Source: Planctomycetaceae bacterium
GTDB taxonomy: Bacteria > Planctomycetota > UBA1135 > GCA-002686595
NCBI GenBank assembly: GCA_016125265.1
Contig: WGMC01000006.1
Coordinates: 248,001-312,000, forward strand
Length of the DNA stretch: 64,000 nucleotides
Reading direction: 5' to 3'
Shown here piece after piece: positions 52,754-62,131 of the stretch. Made by a program: the position numbers and the translations under genes. How positions within the stretch are numbered: the stretch's first letter is position 1; every line of letters begins with the position of its first letter. Below the pieces are notes generated by a model. That model was not told where the DNA came from. It was given only the letters and a program-made list of their open reading frames with translations, and searched no databases.

Positions 52754-53800
52754 TTGTTCCGCAAACAGAAGAGCCTCATCGGTCTGGACCTCGGCTCCCA
52801 GACGCTCAAGGCCATCGAGATCAGCTTGGACGGCGCGGAACCGGTGATCACCGGTTTCGCCAGGGTGGAAATCCCCGCCGGTTCCGAGCGCTCCGTGGCC
52901 CTCGGCCAGCTCTGCGAGCAGGGCAAGTTCCGCTCCAAGGCGGTGGTGACCGGCGTCGCCGGCCAGAACGTGGTCGTGCGCTACATCTCGATGGTGCCGA
53001 TGTCCGACGCCGAGCTGCGCCAGGCCATCCGCTTCGAGTCGGACAAGTACCTGCCCTTCGACGCCCAGGACGTGGTGCTCGACTGCCAACGTCTGGAGCG
53101 GCGCACGGCGGGTGAGGGCGAGGCGGCCAACGAAGAACAGATCAGCGTCGTTCTGGTGGCCTGCCAGAAGAGCGTGATCCACAGCCAACTGCAGGAAGTC
53201 ATCCTGCACGGCCTGCAGCCGTCCGCGGTCGACGTGGATGTGTTCGCCCTGGCCAACGCGTGGGAGCTCTCCTCGGCCGGAGCCTCCGTCGCCGAGGACG
53301 GCACGCCGGTCGGTGTGGCCCTGGTCGACGTCGGCGCTCTGCGCACCCAGATCAACGTGCTGCTCGGCGCGGAAACGTGCTTCAGCCGCGAGATCGGCAT
53401 CGCCGGTGGCGACATGACCCAGGCGATCGCGCGCCGGCTCGGTCTCGAACTGTTCGAGGCCGAAGCCGTGAAACGCACCCCGGGCGAACGGGAAGTCGAG
53501 GTGGCGCGGGCGATTTCGCCGGTGCTCGAGGACCTGGTCAGCGAGATCTCGCTCTCCCTCGACTACGTGGAGAACCGCGAGGGTGTGCGTGTGGAGGAAG
53601 TGCTCCTCTCCGGCGGCGGTGCCCTGGCGCCCGGCGCCGTCGATTTCATCGAACAGGCTCTGGGGCGTCCGACGCGCGTCTGGAATCCCCTGGAGGGTCT
53701 GCGTGTGGACGCGGATCGAGTGAACATCGAGGAACTGGAGGCCAGTGCGGCCAGTCTCGCAGTCGCCATCGGCCTCGCTTCCAGGGTGCGTGCAGCATGA
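52754..53800 (+). CDS. pilM: type IV pilus assembly ATPase-like protein PilM
   Basis: 348 residues, an actin-like cytosolic ring component that binds the PilN N-terminus. Recognised by SLIGLDLGSQTLKAIEIS (phosphate 1 loop), YLPFDAQDVVLDCQ and the C-terminal VEEVLLSGGGALAPG. TTG at 52754 is preceded by GGGAG (52742-52746) at 7-nt spacing, which supports this start. It overlaps pilN by 4 nt (ATGA). Confidence 0.93.
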   Translation: MFRKQKSLIGLDLGSQTLKAIEISLDGAEPVITGFARVEIPAGSERSVALGQLCEQGKFRSKAVVTGVAGQNVVVRYISMVPMSDAELRQAIRFESDKYLPFDAQDVVLDCQRLERRTAGEGEAANEEQISVVLVACQKSVIHSQLQEVILHGLQPSAVDVDVFALANAWELSSAGASVAEDGTPVGVALVDVGALRTQINVLLGAETCFSREIGIAGGDMTQAIARRLGLELFEAEAVKRTPGEREVEVARAISPVLEDLVSEISLSLDYVENREGVRVEEVLLSGGGALAPGAVDFIEQALGRPTRVWNPLEGLRVDADRVNIEELEASAASLAVAIGLASRVRAA

Positions 53801-54474
53801 TCACGATCAACCTGCTTCCCGACGAGTACAAGAAGTCCAAACGCTCGTCCTTGAAGGCCCTCGCGGCCGTGGCGGCTTTCGTCGCCATCGACGGAACTCT
53901 CGTGGCCTGGTGGGCCTGGACGGCCTTCGGCGTGCAAGCCGAGGTCGAGAGCCGCTTGGCCGTTCTGCAGTCCGACGTGGACGCGCAGAAACCCCAGGTC
54001 GAGTACTACCGAGCGCTCGAGAAGGAGAACAAGGAGTTTCTCTCGCGCGAATCGACGCTCAGCGAGATCACCACGATGCGCATCTCGTGGACCGAGAAAC
54101 TCGACCAGTTCGTCGACGTGGTCAACCGCGGCGGCGACGGCGAGAAGTACCTCGTGTGGTTCGACGACCTGAACGTCGTCCAGCGTGTGGATGCCAAGGC
54201 CGGCACCCTCGGCACCCTGCGTGCCGACGGCTACTCGGGCTCCGCGAGCATCACCCACATGGCGAACTTTCTGGACGATCTCGCCCAGTCGGACTTCGCG
54301 AAGGGGTTCCTGCCGCCGAAACCGCCTCAAGGCAAGTTGAGCGACACGGATCCCGAGCGGGTGCCCGCCGAGGTGTGGAGCTTCCCCCTGGAGTTCCAGA
54401 TCAAGACGCCGGAGAAGAAAGAAGTGAAATCGGCTCCCAAGCCCAAGAAAAACGCCAAGGGGGCGAAGTCCTGA
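53797..54474 (+). CDS. pilN: PilN-like inner-membrane assembly protein
   Basis: 225 residues. The start MITINLLPDEYKKSKR is the hallmark cytosolic peptide that inserts into PilM. One transmembrane helix (about 23-47) and a periplasmic coiled coil (50-90) follow, then a ferredoxin-like domain and a Lys/Pro-rich tail. It is translationally coupled to pilM and pilO by overlapping start/stop codons. A GspL-like role in a secretion system is possible. Confidence 0.88.
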   Translation: MITINLLPDEYKKSKRSSLKALAAVAAFVAIDGTLVAWWAWTAFGVQAEVESRLAVLQSDVDAQKPQVEYYRALEKENKEFLSRESTLSEITTMRISWTEKLDQFVDVVNRGGDGEKYLVWFDDLNVVQRVDAKAGTLGTLRADGYSGSASITHMANFLDDLAQSDFAKGFLPPKPPQGKLSDTDPERVPAEVWSFPLEFQIKTPEKKEVKSAPKPKKNAKGAKS

Positions 54475-55880
54475 TGGAACCCCGCAAGAAGGTCCTGCTC
54501 AGCCTCGGCGCCGGAGTGGCGGTGACGCTGGGACTTTGCGGACTGGTCTACAGCCAGTACGCCAACCTCGAGAAGTTGCAAGGGGACGCCGAGCGGCTTT
54601 CGGCCGAGATCGACACCAACCGCACCATGCTGGCGAAGTCGCCGGACCTGGAGCGCGAGGTGATCTTGCAGCGCGAAACCGACGAGGTCGTGCGCACGAT
54701 CCTGCCCAACTCGAAGGACATGCCCAACTTCACGCGCTCGCTGCACAGTTTCGCCCAAGAGGCGAAGGTGCGCATCAACTCGCTGCAGGAGAAGAACGCC
54801 ACCCGTTCCGCCAAGGCGGCGAAGACGGACTTCGAGAAGGCGGCCTACACCGTGCAGTTCGAGGGGGATGCTTTCCAGATCCTCTCGTTCTTCAACCTGG
54901 TGGAGAGCAGCCCGCGGTTCATGTCGGTTCCCTCGTTCCAGCTCAGCGCCGCCAAGAAGCGCCGCATGTCATCGGAGGGTGGGCCGCAGTTGCATGCGGT
55001 CACGCTCGAGGTGGAAACCTACGTCTACGACGAGAAGGGCACCCCCCAACGTGTGCAAGTCGACGGCTACGAGCGCAAGCGCGAGGCGCTCTTGCCCGAC
55101 ATCGCCAAGCGCACCAGCGACCTCGTGCTGCCCAAGTTCGCCTACAAGGGCGCCCGCAACCGCCGCGATCCTTGGATCGATCCGCGTGTGATGGCCACCG
55201 ACGTGGGCGAGCTGGTCCCGATCCCCGAGCAACTCGCCTACGTGGACGTGCTCGCCGAGCGCACCCGTGTCGCCGTTGTCTCGTGGGAGGAATACGACAT
55301 GGCGGAAACGCTCGTTGCGCAGATCAAGGTGCGCAGCGAACTCGAGGGGCACCTGGCTGCCATCGAGTCCGAGATCCGTCGTGTGGAGCAGGAGAGCTTC
55401 CTGACCTACGAACCCGCCCGGCGCCGTTACCTGGTGGAAGTGGTGGACGAAGTCGCGCTCATCCGCCACCGCCTGGCGGAGACGGAACAGAAGACGCCCT
55501 CGATCGCGCACCTCGAACAAACCATCCAGTCGATGGAAGGCCACCTGTCGCTGGATGAGTTTGTACTCGCCCTGCAGGTCTTCGAGGCGATCAAGCCGCG
55601 GCTCGAGGCGGTGCTCCCCGGTGAGGCGCGCATCGATGAGCTGGTCGAGCGCATTCGCTTCTACGAGCGGATCGCGCGCACGGCAATCAAGTTCAACCAA
55701 ATGGACCTCACGATCGGGGGTGTAGGTGGCGGCGAAGGCCACTACATCGCTCTCATCAACAAGAGGTCTTATGCGGTGAAGGAAATGGTCGGTCCGGACC
55801 TGCAAGTCCTCGAAATCACTCCCGAGTACGTGGAGTTCCTTTTCGAGGGTGTCGTACTGCGGAAGGCCATCGGCAACTAA
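54474..55880 (+). CDS. pilO: PilO-PilP fusion protein
   Basis: 468 residues, about twice PilO length. The N-terminal part is PilO-like: a cytosolic MEPRKK, a transmembrane helix (7-28), a coiled coil and an alpha/beta domain to about residue 200. Around 230 the motif FAYKGARNRRDPW resembles the Y-x-G-RRDPF signature of PilP lipoproteins. After a helical coiled-coil insert (about 270-410), the C-terminal 45 residues (YIALINKRSYAVKEMVGPDL...) resemble the PilP/GspC homology domain that contacts the secretin. No separate pilP lies before the secretin gene. The ATG overlaps the pilN stop. Confidence 0.8.
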   Translation: MEPRKKVLLSLGAGVAVTLGLCGLVYSQYANLEKLQGDAERLSAEIDTNRTMLAKSPDLEREVILQRETDEVVRTILPNSKDMPNFTRSLHSFAQEAKVRINSLQEKNATRSAKAAKTDFEKAAYTVQFEGDAFQILSFFNLVESSPRFMSVPSFQLSAAKKRRMSSEGGPQLHAVTLEVETYVYDEKGTPQRVQVDGYERKREALLPDIAKRTSDLVLPKFAYKGARNRRDPWIDPRVMATDVGELVPIPEQLAYVDVLAERTRVAVVSWEEYDMAETLVAQIKVRSELEGHLAAIESEIRRVEQESFLTYEPARRRYLVEVVDEVALIRHRLAETEQKTPSIAHLEQTIQSMEGHLSLDEFVLALQVFEAIKPRLEAVLPGEARIDELVERIRFYERIARTAIKFNQMDLTIGGVGGGEGHYIALINKRSYAVKEMVGPDLQVLEITPEYVEFLFEGVVLRKAIGN

Positions 55881-55924
55881 CTCAGGTAGGAAGCCCCGGG
55901 ATACATCCACGGGGGAGGCACGAA

Positions 55925-57790
55925 TTGAAGACAGTGATCCGTACGGTGGCCGCGTTGTTGGCCATCGGGTTCTCTGCGCCCCTCGTGGACGCGCAGGTTC
56001 CCAACCAAGGTGCGCGGGTTTCCCTGCGCGTGGAGAACCGGCAGTTGCGCGAGGTGGTCGAATACCTCCGTCAACAATCCGGAGCAAACGTGGTCATCGT
56101 CGAGGGCGCGGAGACCCCGATTTCGCTCGAGCTGAGCGACGTGCCCTGGCGCGAAGCGCTTCAGCTCGCGGCCGAACTCGCTGGTTGTGTCGTCGAGCAG
56201 CGCACGGCGGGGGTCTTGACCCTCACCACGCCGCCGCGCGTGACGTTCCAGTTCACCAACGCGTCCATCACGGAGGTGATCGACGTCATCGCCGCCACCA
56301 GCGGCGCGAACGTCGTGGTGGCGCCCGAGGTGACCGGGACGATCTCGCTGCGCCTGCAGAAAGTGCCCTGGCGCGACGCCTTGGACGTGGCCGTGCGCAC
56401 CCTGGGTTACGTCATCGTCGAGGAGACCCGCGGCATCCTGCGTGTGGTGGACCCCGTTAGCCTGCAGGCCCAGATGGAGGCCAAGGGTTACCAACTGCGA
56501 TTCCTCCGGCCGCGCGGGCACTACGTGCCGGTGCTCAACTCCGAGTTCGTGGCCGGTGAGATCAAACCCCCGTCCGGCGACCTCGACAAGGACTTCCCGG
56601 TGATCACCGCACTGCGTCGGGCCCTGAGCCCGGGCGGCGAGATCAACTACGTGGCCGACAAGAACGTGCTGATCGTGCGCGACACGGCCCGCGTGCATGC
56701 CGAGATCTCGGACATGCTCGAGCGCCTCGACGTCGAGCCCGCGCAGGTCTTCGTGGACGTCAAGTTCGTCTCGACGTCGAACTCCGACCTCTTCGATCTC
56801 GGTGTCGACTACGGCGAGAACGGCCCGCGCGTCTCCATGAGCATGGGCCAGATCCCGATCAAACTGCCCTTCGACCTGGGCGATGGCGGTTGGGATGACA
56901 ACATCATCGCCAACGATTCGGGCACGGGGCCGTTCACGGACCCGACCCTGAACGGGGGCTCGACCTTCGTGCCGACGACGATCTTTGGATCGCTCAACTT
57001 CACGGGGGTGACCGCGACGTTGCGCATGCTGCAGCGCGACACCAAGTCCCAGGTGGTGCAGGCCCCCAAGATCATCGCCCTGGACGGCCGGGAAGCGACG
57101 ATCTTCGTCGGTGAGACCATCCGTTACGCCGAGGCGAAGACCGAACAGGGTCAGGCCGGTGGCCTCAGCCTGTCGGTGCAAGAAGCCGACGGCTCGCCGG
57201 TGGAAGTCGGTTTCCAACTGCTGATCGTGCCGAACATCATCCCCGGCACGAACACGTTGACGATGGACGTGATCCCGAAGGAGACCAGCCTCTCGGGCAG
57301 CGGCCAGACGGCCCTCGCTCCGGCGGGTTTCGACGTGTTCACGGTCGGTGCGGCGGGCGCCGAGGGCTCCATCGCGCTGCCGCGTGTGCGCTCCTCGACG
57401 ATCGTGACCAGCATGTTGCTCGAGAGCGGCCAGACGGCCGTGATCGGCGGCCTGACCACGGACATCGAAACCGAGCGCGTCTCGCGCATCCCCTACATCA
57501 GCCGCATCCCGGTGGTGGGGGAGCTCTTCAAGCACCGCGAGCGCAACAAGGAGAAGCGCAGCCTGATGGTGTTCGTCACGCCGACCATCGTGCGCTCGGC
57601 CCGCGACACGGACGCCATGTTGCAGCGCGAGCTGGATCGCCGCCGCAAGTTGTACGAGGGCGAGTTGGGTCGCCTGGTCTTCGGTGAAGGTGGCATTCCC
57701 GCGCCCCGTCCGGAGCCCGAGGCCGCCCCGGTGACCGGTGGATCGGCGGTGGAACTCAACACCTTCGTCGAGCCGGGCGCCGACGGCTGA
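55925..57790 (+). CDS. pilQ: secretin (PilQ/GspD-type outer-membrane pore)
   Basis: 621 residues. A signal peptide (VAALLAIGFSAPLVDAQ) is followed by two tandem STN-like modules (SLELSDVPWREALQLAAELA and SLRLQKVPWRDALDVAVRTL), an N1-type domain (LNVADKN-like INYVADKNVLIVRDTA), and the C-terminal secretin beta domain (AQVFVDVKFVSTS, VRSSTIVTSMLLESGQTAVI). It forms the outer-membrane channel for the pilus or a secreted substrate. It starts with TTG, with GGAGG at 55914-55918, 6 nt upstream. No AMIN domain is seen. PilQ is preferred over GspD from the neighbours. Confidence 0.92.
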   Translation: MKTVIRTVAALLAIGFSAPLVDAQVPNQGARVSLRVENRQLREVVEYLRQQSGANVVIVEGAETPISLELSDVPWREALQLAAELAGCVVEQRTAGVLTLTTPPRVTFQFTNASITEVIDVIAATSGANVVVAPEVTGTISLRLQKVPWRDALDVAVRTLGYVIVEETRGILRVVDPVSLQAQMEAKGYQLRFLRPRGHYVPVLNSEFVAGEIKPPSGDLDKDFPVITALRRALSPGGEINYVADKNVLIVRDTARVHAEISDMLERLDVEPAQVFVDVKFVSTSNSDLFDLGVDYGENGPRVSMSMGQIPIKLPFDLGDGGWDDNIIANDSGTGPFTDPTLNGGSTFVPTTIFGSLNFTGVTATLRMLQRDTKSQVVQAPKIIALDGREATIFVGETIRYAEAKTEQGQAGGLSLSVQEADGSPVEVGFQLLIVPNIIPGTNTLTMDVIPKETSLSGSGQTALAPAGFDVFTVGAAGAEGSIALPRVRSSTIVTSMLLESGQTAVIGGLTTDIETERVSRIPYISRIPVVGELFKHRERNKEKRSLMVFVTPTIVRSARDTDAMLQRELDRRRKLYEGELGRLVFGEGGIPAPRPEPEAAPVTGGSAVELNTFVEPGADG

Positions 57791-58537
57791 TCGAGTCGCC
57801 TCGGTGGGGCGGGATGCCCCCCTTGGGCAAGAACGCGGGTCGTCGGGCAGGTCCCGGCGGCCCGCGTGCCGTGGCGGCCGCGGCTTTGCCACTGGCTGGC
57901 GCACTGGCCGGTGCACTGGCCGGCGGGCCGCCCTCGGCCCGCGGGGTTGGGGAGGGCACCCGCGCCGGGCCGCGGGAGGGGCATGCGGGGCCGCCGGACC
58001 CGAATCCGATCCGGCGGCGCTGCTTTTGGGACCTCCCCCGTCGACAGGGCCTCCCCGGATCGGCCACCATGCCGGTCAACCGCTGCGGCAGGCCCCCGAT
58101 CCGAAGGGAGTCGCGCACCGGCTTGCGTGCGCGACGCAGCGCTCCGGATCGTCCGGGGACCGGGGCGCCCGCCAGAACCACGAACACGCGTGTCCCCGAG
58201 CTGGGGATGCGGGCCGTCGCGAACCCAGAGGAGCCCCCTCGGGCCGTGCCGGATGCGCCGGGCGGCGAGGCCGCCCCGGCCACGGCAGGATCCCGGGCGG
58301 GCGCCCCCGCGCCACGACGGCCGCAACGGCGACCCTTTGGTCGGCCCCTCGCCCGAATCCGCGCAGCGGTTTCCGGCCCGGCGGTCGCGGCGGGACGCCA
58401 ACCCGGCTCGACGTCGCGCGATGGGGCGGCCCCTGCGGCCGGCCGGGTCCCTCGGGACCGGGCCTCCGCCCACCCGCCCCGTCGCAGCTCCGTCCGCGAG
58501 GGCACGTGGAAACCGCGTTCCTTCGCGAAATCCACCG
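57791..58537 (+). other. 747-bp spacer before the RNase E/G gene
   Basis: The longest uninterrupted non-coding spacer outside the satellite region. A degenerate 12-bp repeat (GCACTGGCCGGT-like, three copies) lies at about 57888-57927. It may hold the promoter and a long 5' leader; RNase E of E. coli autoregulates through such a leader. Long open frames are compositional only. Confidence 0.5.
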
Positions 58538-61210
58538 ATGAACCAAGTCCCCCTGCCGCGTGACCACGGGTCGCGGGCGCCGGGCGAGCCGGACCTACAC
58601 GGCGACTCGCACCACGAACTTCCCCACGACAGCGGCGACGGGATCTCTCCGCCCCTCGACGAAGAACCGCTCGCCGACGGCGCGGACGGGAGCGAAGCCG
58701 CGGAGCCCGCCGCCGCCGCACCCGCGAAACGCCGCCGCCGGGGGCGCAGGGGCCGCCGCGGCGGAACGCGCCATGCGAACGAGGACGGCGAAACAGCCCC
58801 CGAGGGGGACGAGGACGGCGAAGCGCCCGCGTTCGTCGCCAGCTCGCCCGCGGATGGATCCCAGGACGCCGACGAGGTCGATGGTGAGTCCCACGGCGAA
58901 CCGTTCGACTCCGATGCGGTCGACGCCGTCGACGTGGAGGCTCCCGTCGCGCGCAAGAAACGCCGCCGCCGCAGCCGCCGCGGGAAACGTGTGGGGGATG
59001 GGGAGGAAGTCGTGCGCGAATCGCGCGTCGACGACAGCGACGACGATGTGGACGCCCGCGATGCGAGCCCCGAGGACGAGCCCGCCGAGGACGCCCGGAC
59101 CGACCAAATCGAAGAAGACGGCGCCACACCCGAAGCGAACGAGGTTGGCACCGGACGCAAGAAGCGCTCCCGCCGCCGTCGCCGCCGGACGGGCGCGGGC
59201 CGCCGGGCGGACGGCACCGAAGGGAACGACGGCGCCGCTTCGTCGGAGCACGACCGCGATGCCGACGACGAACCCGCGGCAGCCGTCGCCGCCGCACCCG
59301 CGCGCGGCGGTCGCGCCGCGAAGGCGCAGCGGGACGAGGGCCGTGGCGGCTCCCGGTCCGGCTCCAAGAAACGCGGCGGCCGACGCCGCAAGGGTCGCGG
59401 CGCACCGGAGGAGGCTCCCGAGCCCGAACCGGGGGCCGTCGGCATCGAGGCGATCCCCGGGGAAGAGGACGACCTCGCCGAACTGGGGCCGCCCGTGCGC
59501 CAGGGCCGCTCCCGCGGCGCCAGGGCGGAATCGGACGACGACGCGCCGCACCAGGTGGAAGTGCCCCGCGACCAGCGCATCCTGGTCAACGCGGCCGACC
59601 CCGAAGAGACCCGCGTGGTCGTCGTGGAGGGCACGAAGATCGTCGACCTGCAGATGACCGTGCGGGACAAGGAGTCCTACGTCAACGACATCTACCGCGG
59701 CCGTGTCGTCAACCTCGAAACGGCGATTGGCGCCGCATTCGTGGACTTCGGCCAGGGGCGCAATGGCTTTCTGCACGTTTCGGACGTGATGGAGGTCTAC
59801 GGCGAGGAGAAGTGGTCCCTCGACAAGTTGCTCACCGCGCGCACGGACCCGGAGGATTGGGGCGACGGCGCGAAGGCCGACGAGATCGAGGGTGAGGAAA
59901 AGCGCGACGAGGGCAAGGGCAAACGCTCGAAACAAAAGCCGCGCGCGCGCCAACGCAAGCGCTACGCCATCAGCGATCTGCTGCAGAAGGGGCAGACGGT
60001 GGCCGTGCAGATCACGAAGGACGCGATCGGCGACAAGGGCCCGACGCTGACGACGTTCATCTCGATTCCCGGCCGCTACCTCGTGCTGATGCCGTCCCTC
60101 GAGCGCACCGGTGTCAGCCGCAAGATCGAGGACGACAAGGAGCGCCGCCGCCTCAAGCGCATCCTGCAGAGCCTCGACATCCCCGACGGCATGGGGGTCA
60201 TCGTGCGCACCGCCGGTGTAGGGCGCACGAAGGCCGACATCAAACGCGACCTCGACTACCTGATCGCCGTTTGGGAGGAATTCTCGAAGAAGCTGGTGCT
60301 CGGGCGCAACCCGGCGCCGCTCTACCAGGAATCCGACGTGGCGATCCGCACCATGCGCGACCTATTCTCGGCGCGCACGGACACGGTCGTCGTGGACTCG
60401 CCGTCGGTGTTCGAACACATGCGCGGCTTCACCGAGAAGCTGATGCCCGAACACGTCGACCGCATCGTGTTGCACGAGGCCGCGAAGCCGCTGTTCCACC
60501 AGCACGGCATCGAGCCGGACTTCGAGCGCATCTTCGCGCGCCGCGTGGAACTGCCCTCGGGCGGCTCCATCGTCATCGACCAGACCGAAGCGCTCGTCGC
60601 CATCGACGTGAACTCGGGCCGCACCCGCGACGAGGGCGCCGACTTCGAGGACATCGCCCTGAAGACGAACCTCGAGGCCGCCCCCGAGATCGCGCGCCAG
60701 ATCCGGCTGCGCGACCTCGGCGGGATCCTGGTGCTCGACTTCATCGACATGATGCGGCAGTCGAGTCGTAAGTTGGTCGAACGCGCCCTGCGCGACGCGC
60801 TGGACACGGATCGGGCGCGCTCCAAGGTGGGGCGCATCTCGCAGTTCGGCCTCCTGGAGCTGACCCGCCAGCGCCTCGGCCCGGGCCTGTCGCGGCTCGT
60901 CTACGACACGTGCCCGAGCTGCAAGGGCTCCGGCCGCCGCCGCACGGCCCAGTCCCGCGCGCAGGCCGTCCTGCGGCGGCTGTCGTCGGCCCTCAGCCAG
61001 AAGGGTTTCACCAAGATCGAGGTGCTCTGCCACCACGACACCGTGGACTGGCTCAAGAAGCGCAATTCCGCCGAACTGGACGAGCTGATGGAGCGCGGCA
61101 AACGCGAGATCGCCCTCCGCGGCGTGGACGAGCAGGCGGAGGAGAGCATCTTCCATTACCTGCGCGCCGACGGTAGGGAAGTGCGCCCGGGCGGCCGCCG
61201 CAAGCGCTGA
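58538..61210 (+). CDS. rne: ribonuclease E/G with long charged N-terminal extension
   Basis: 890 residues. The C-terminal half is a complete RNase E/G catalytic module: an S1 domain (IYRGRVVNLETAIGAAFVDF) interrupted by a charged insert of about 60 residues; the 5'-sensor and RNase H-like regions; catalytic AIDVNSGR (Asp about 689, Asn about 691) and LVLDFIDM (Asp about 732); and the zinc-link CPSC (about 791). Residues 1 to about 330 are disordered and alternate acidic runs with four Arg/Lys islands (KRRRRGRRGRRGG, KKRRRRSRRGKR, KKRSRRRRRRTG, KKRGGRRRKGRG). In E. coli the RNA/protein-binding scaffold is C-terminal; here it is N-terminal. ATG at 58538 chosen; upstream frame is non-coding. Confidence 0.93.
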   Translation: MNQVPLPRDHGSRAPGEPDLHGDSHHELPHDSGDGISPPLDEEPLADGADGSEAAEPAAAAPAKRRRRGRRGRRGGTRHANEDGETAPEGDEDGEAPAFVASSPADGSQDADEVDGESHGEPFDSDAVDAVDVEAPVARKKRRRRSRRGKRVGDGEEVVRESRVDDSDDDVDARDASPEDEPAEDARTDQIEEDGATPEANEVGTGRKKRSRRRRRRTGAGRRADGTEGNDGAASSEHDRDADDEPAAAVAAAPARGGRAAKAQRDEGRGGSRSGSKKRGGRRRKGRGAPEEAPEPEPGAVGIEAIPGEEDDLAELGPPVRQGRSRGARAESDDDAPHQVEVPRDQRILVNAADPEETRVVVVEGTKIVDLQMTVRDKESYVNDIYRGRVVNLETAIGAAFVDFGQGRNGFLHVSDVMEVYGEEKWSLDKLLTARTDPEDWGDGAKADEIEGEEKRDEGKGKRSKQKPRARQRKRYAISDLLQKGQTVAVQITKDAIGDKGPTLTTFISIPGRYLVLMPSLERTGVSRKIEDDKERRRLKRILQSLDIPDGMGVIVRTAGVGRTKADIKRDLDYLIAVWEEFSKKLVLGRNPAPLYQESDVAIRTMRDLFSARTDTVVVDSPSVFEHMRGFTEKLMPEHVDRIVLHEAAKPLFHQHGIEPDFERIFARRVELPSGGSIVIDQTEALVAIDVNSGRTRDEGADFEDIALKTNLEAAPEIARQIRLRDLGGILVLDFIDMMRQSSRKLVERALRDALDTDRARSKVGRISQFGLLELTRQRLGPGLSRLVYDTCPSCKGSGRRRTAQSRAQAVLRRLSSALSQKGFTKIEVLCHHDTVDWLKKRNSAELDELMERGKREIALRGVDEQAEESIFHYLRADGREVRPGGRRKR

Positions 61211-61442
61211 ACCGGCTCGAGCTGCCTCTACCCCCCCGGACAGCGGCCGGGCGGGGGGGGTGGAGGAGGTCGTCCCGCCCGGCGCCCTCCCCCCTGGTCC
61301 TCGAAGGTCCCCCTTCCCCTTTGCCTCCCGTCCCGCTAGGATTCTCGCCCCCTGTGGGACTCGAGTCCCGCCCTGGGCCCGCGCTTTTGCACCCAGACCC
61401 TTTCTCCTGCCCCCCGGTCGCCCCGCGCGGCCCCTCCCAACC

Positions 61443-61757
61443 GTGTACGCAGTCATCTCCGATCGCGGTCGCCAGTCCCGAGTGCGCGTGGGCGACATCG
61501 TGGACGTCGACCTTCTCCAGAAGGCAGCCCCGGGCGAGGCGCTCGAGTTCTCCCAGGTCCTGCTCGTCGGCAACGACGACGGTGTGCGCGTCGGAGCTCC
61601 GACCATCGCCGGCGCCAAGGTCACCGCGGAAGTCCTGGGCCAATCCCACGACAAGAAGCTGGTGGTCTTCCGCTTCAAGCGCCGCAAGAACGTGCGCGTG
61701 AAGAACGGCCACCGTCAAAAGCACACCCGCATCAAGATCACCGGCATCGTCGCCTGA
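61443..61757 (+). CDS. rplU: 50S ribosomal protein L21
   Basis: 104 residues. It starts with GTG (MYAVISDRGRQSRVRVGDIV) and carries KVTAEVLGQSHDKKLVVFRF and the C-terminal HRQKHTRIKI motif. It is followed after 25 bp by rpmA, the standard pair, and lies downstream of the RNase E/G gene as in many bacteria. Confidence 0.97.
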   Translation: MYAVISDRGRQSRVRVGDIVDVDLLQKAAPGEALEFSQVLLVGNDDGVRVGAPTIAGAKVTAEVLGQSHDKKLVVFRFKRRKNVRVKNGHRQKHTRIKITGIVA

Positions 61758-61782
61758 GCGCGCGACCCATCGTTAACCTTCT

Positions 61783-62031
61783 ATGGCACACAAAAAAGGC
61801 CAAGGCTCGACGCGCAACGGACGCGATTCGAACCCCCAGTTCCGCGGAGTGAAGCGCTACGGCGGCCAAGTGGTCACCGCCGGCACCATTTTGGTCCGCC
61901 AGTGCGGCACCCTCTTCCACGCCGGCCGCAACGTCGGCGTGGGCAGCGACTACACCCTCTTCGCGCTGGTGCCCGGCACCGTGCGGTTCCAAGCGAACCG
62001 CAAGGTGCACGTGGACACGGCCGCGAACTGA
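61783..62031 (+). CDS. rpmA: 50S ribosomal protein L27
   Basis: 82 residues. The start [20 protein letters not shown] is the flexible tail reaching the peptidyl transferase centre; no Firmicute-type cleavable N-peptide is present. [20 protein letters not shown] follows. It is located between rplU and obg, the usual arrangement. Confidence 0.98.
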   Translation: MAHKKGQGSTRNGRDSNPQFRGVKRYGGQVVTAGTILVRQCGTLFHAGRNVGVGSDYTLFALVPGTVRFQANRKVHVDTAAN

Positions 62032-62131
62032 TTCGCCCACCATTCCGCTGCGGCGAGTCCAAGCCGCGACACGAGCGCGGCGGTGACGCACGCCGCGCGG
62101 CTCTTTTCGATCTCCCCCTGCCCGCTTCCCG

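Noticed and set aside
57814..58563. Possible 249-residue protein upstream of the RNase E/G gene
   Set aside because: Pro/Arg/Gly-rich composition like other non-coding spacers here, no ribosome-binding site, overlaps the start of the real gene in another frame.
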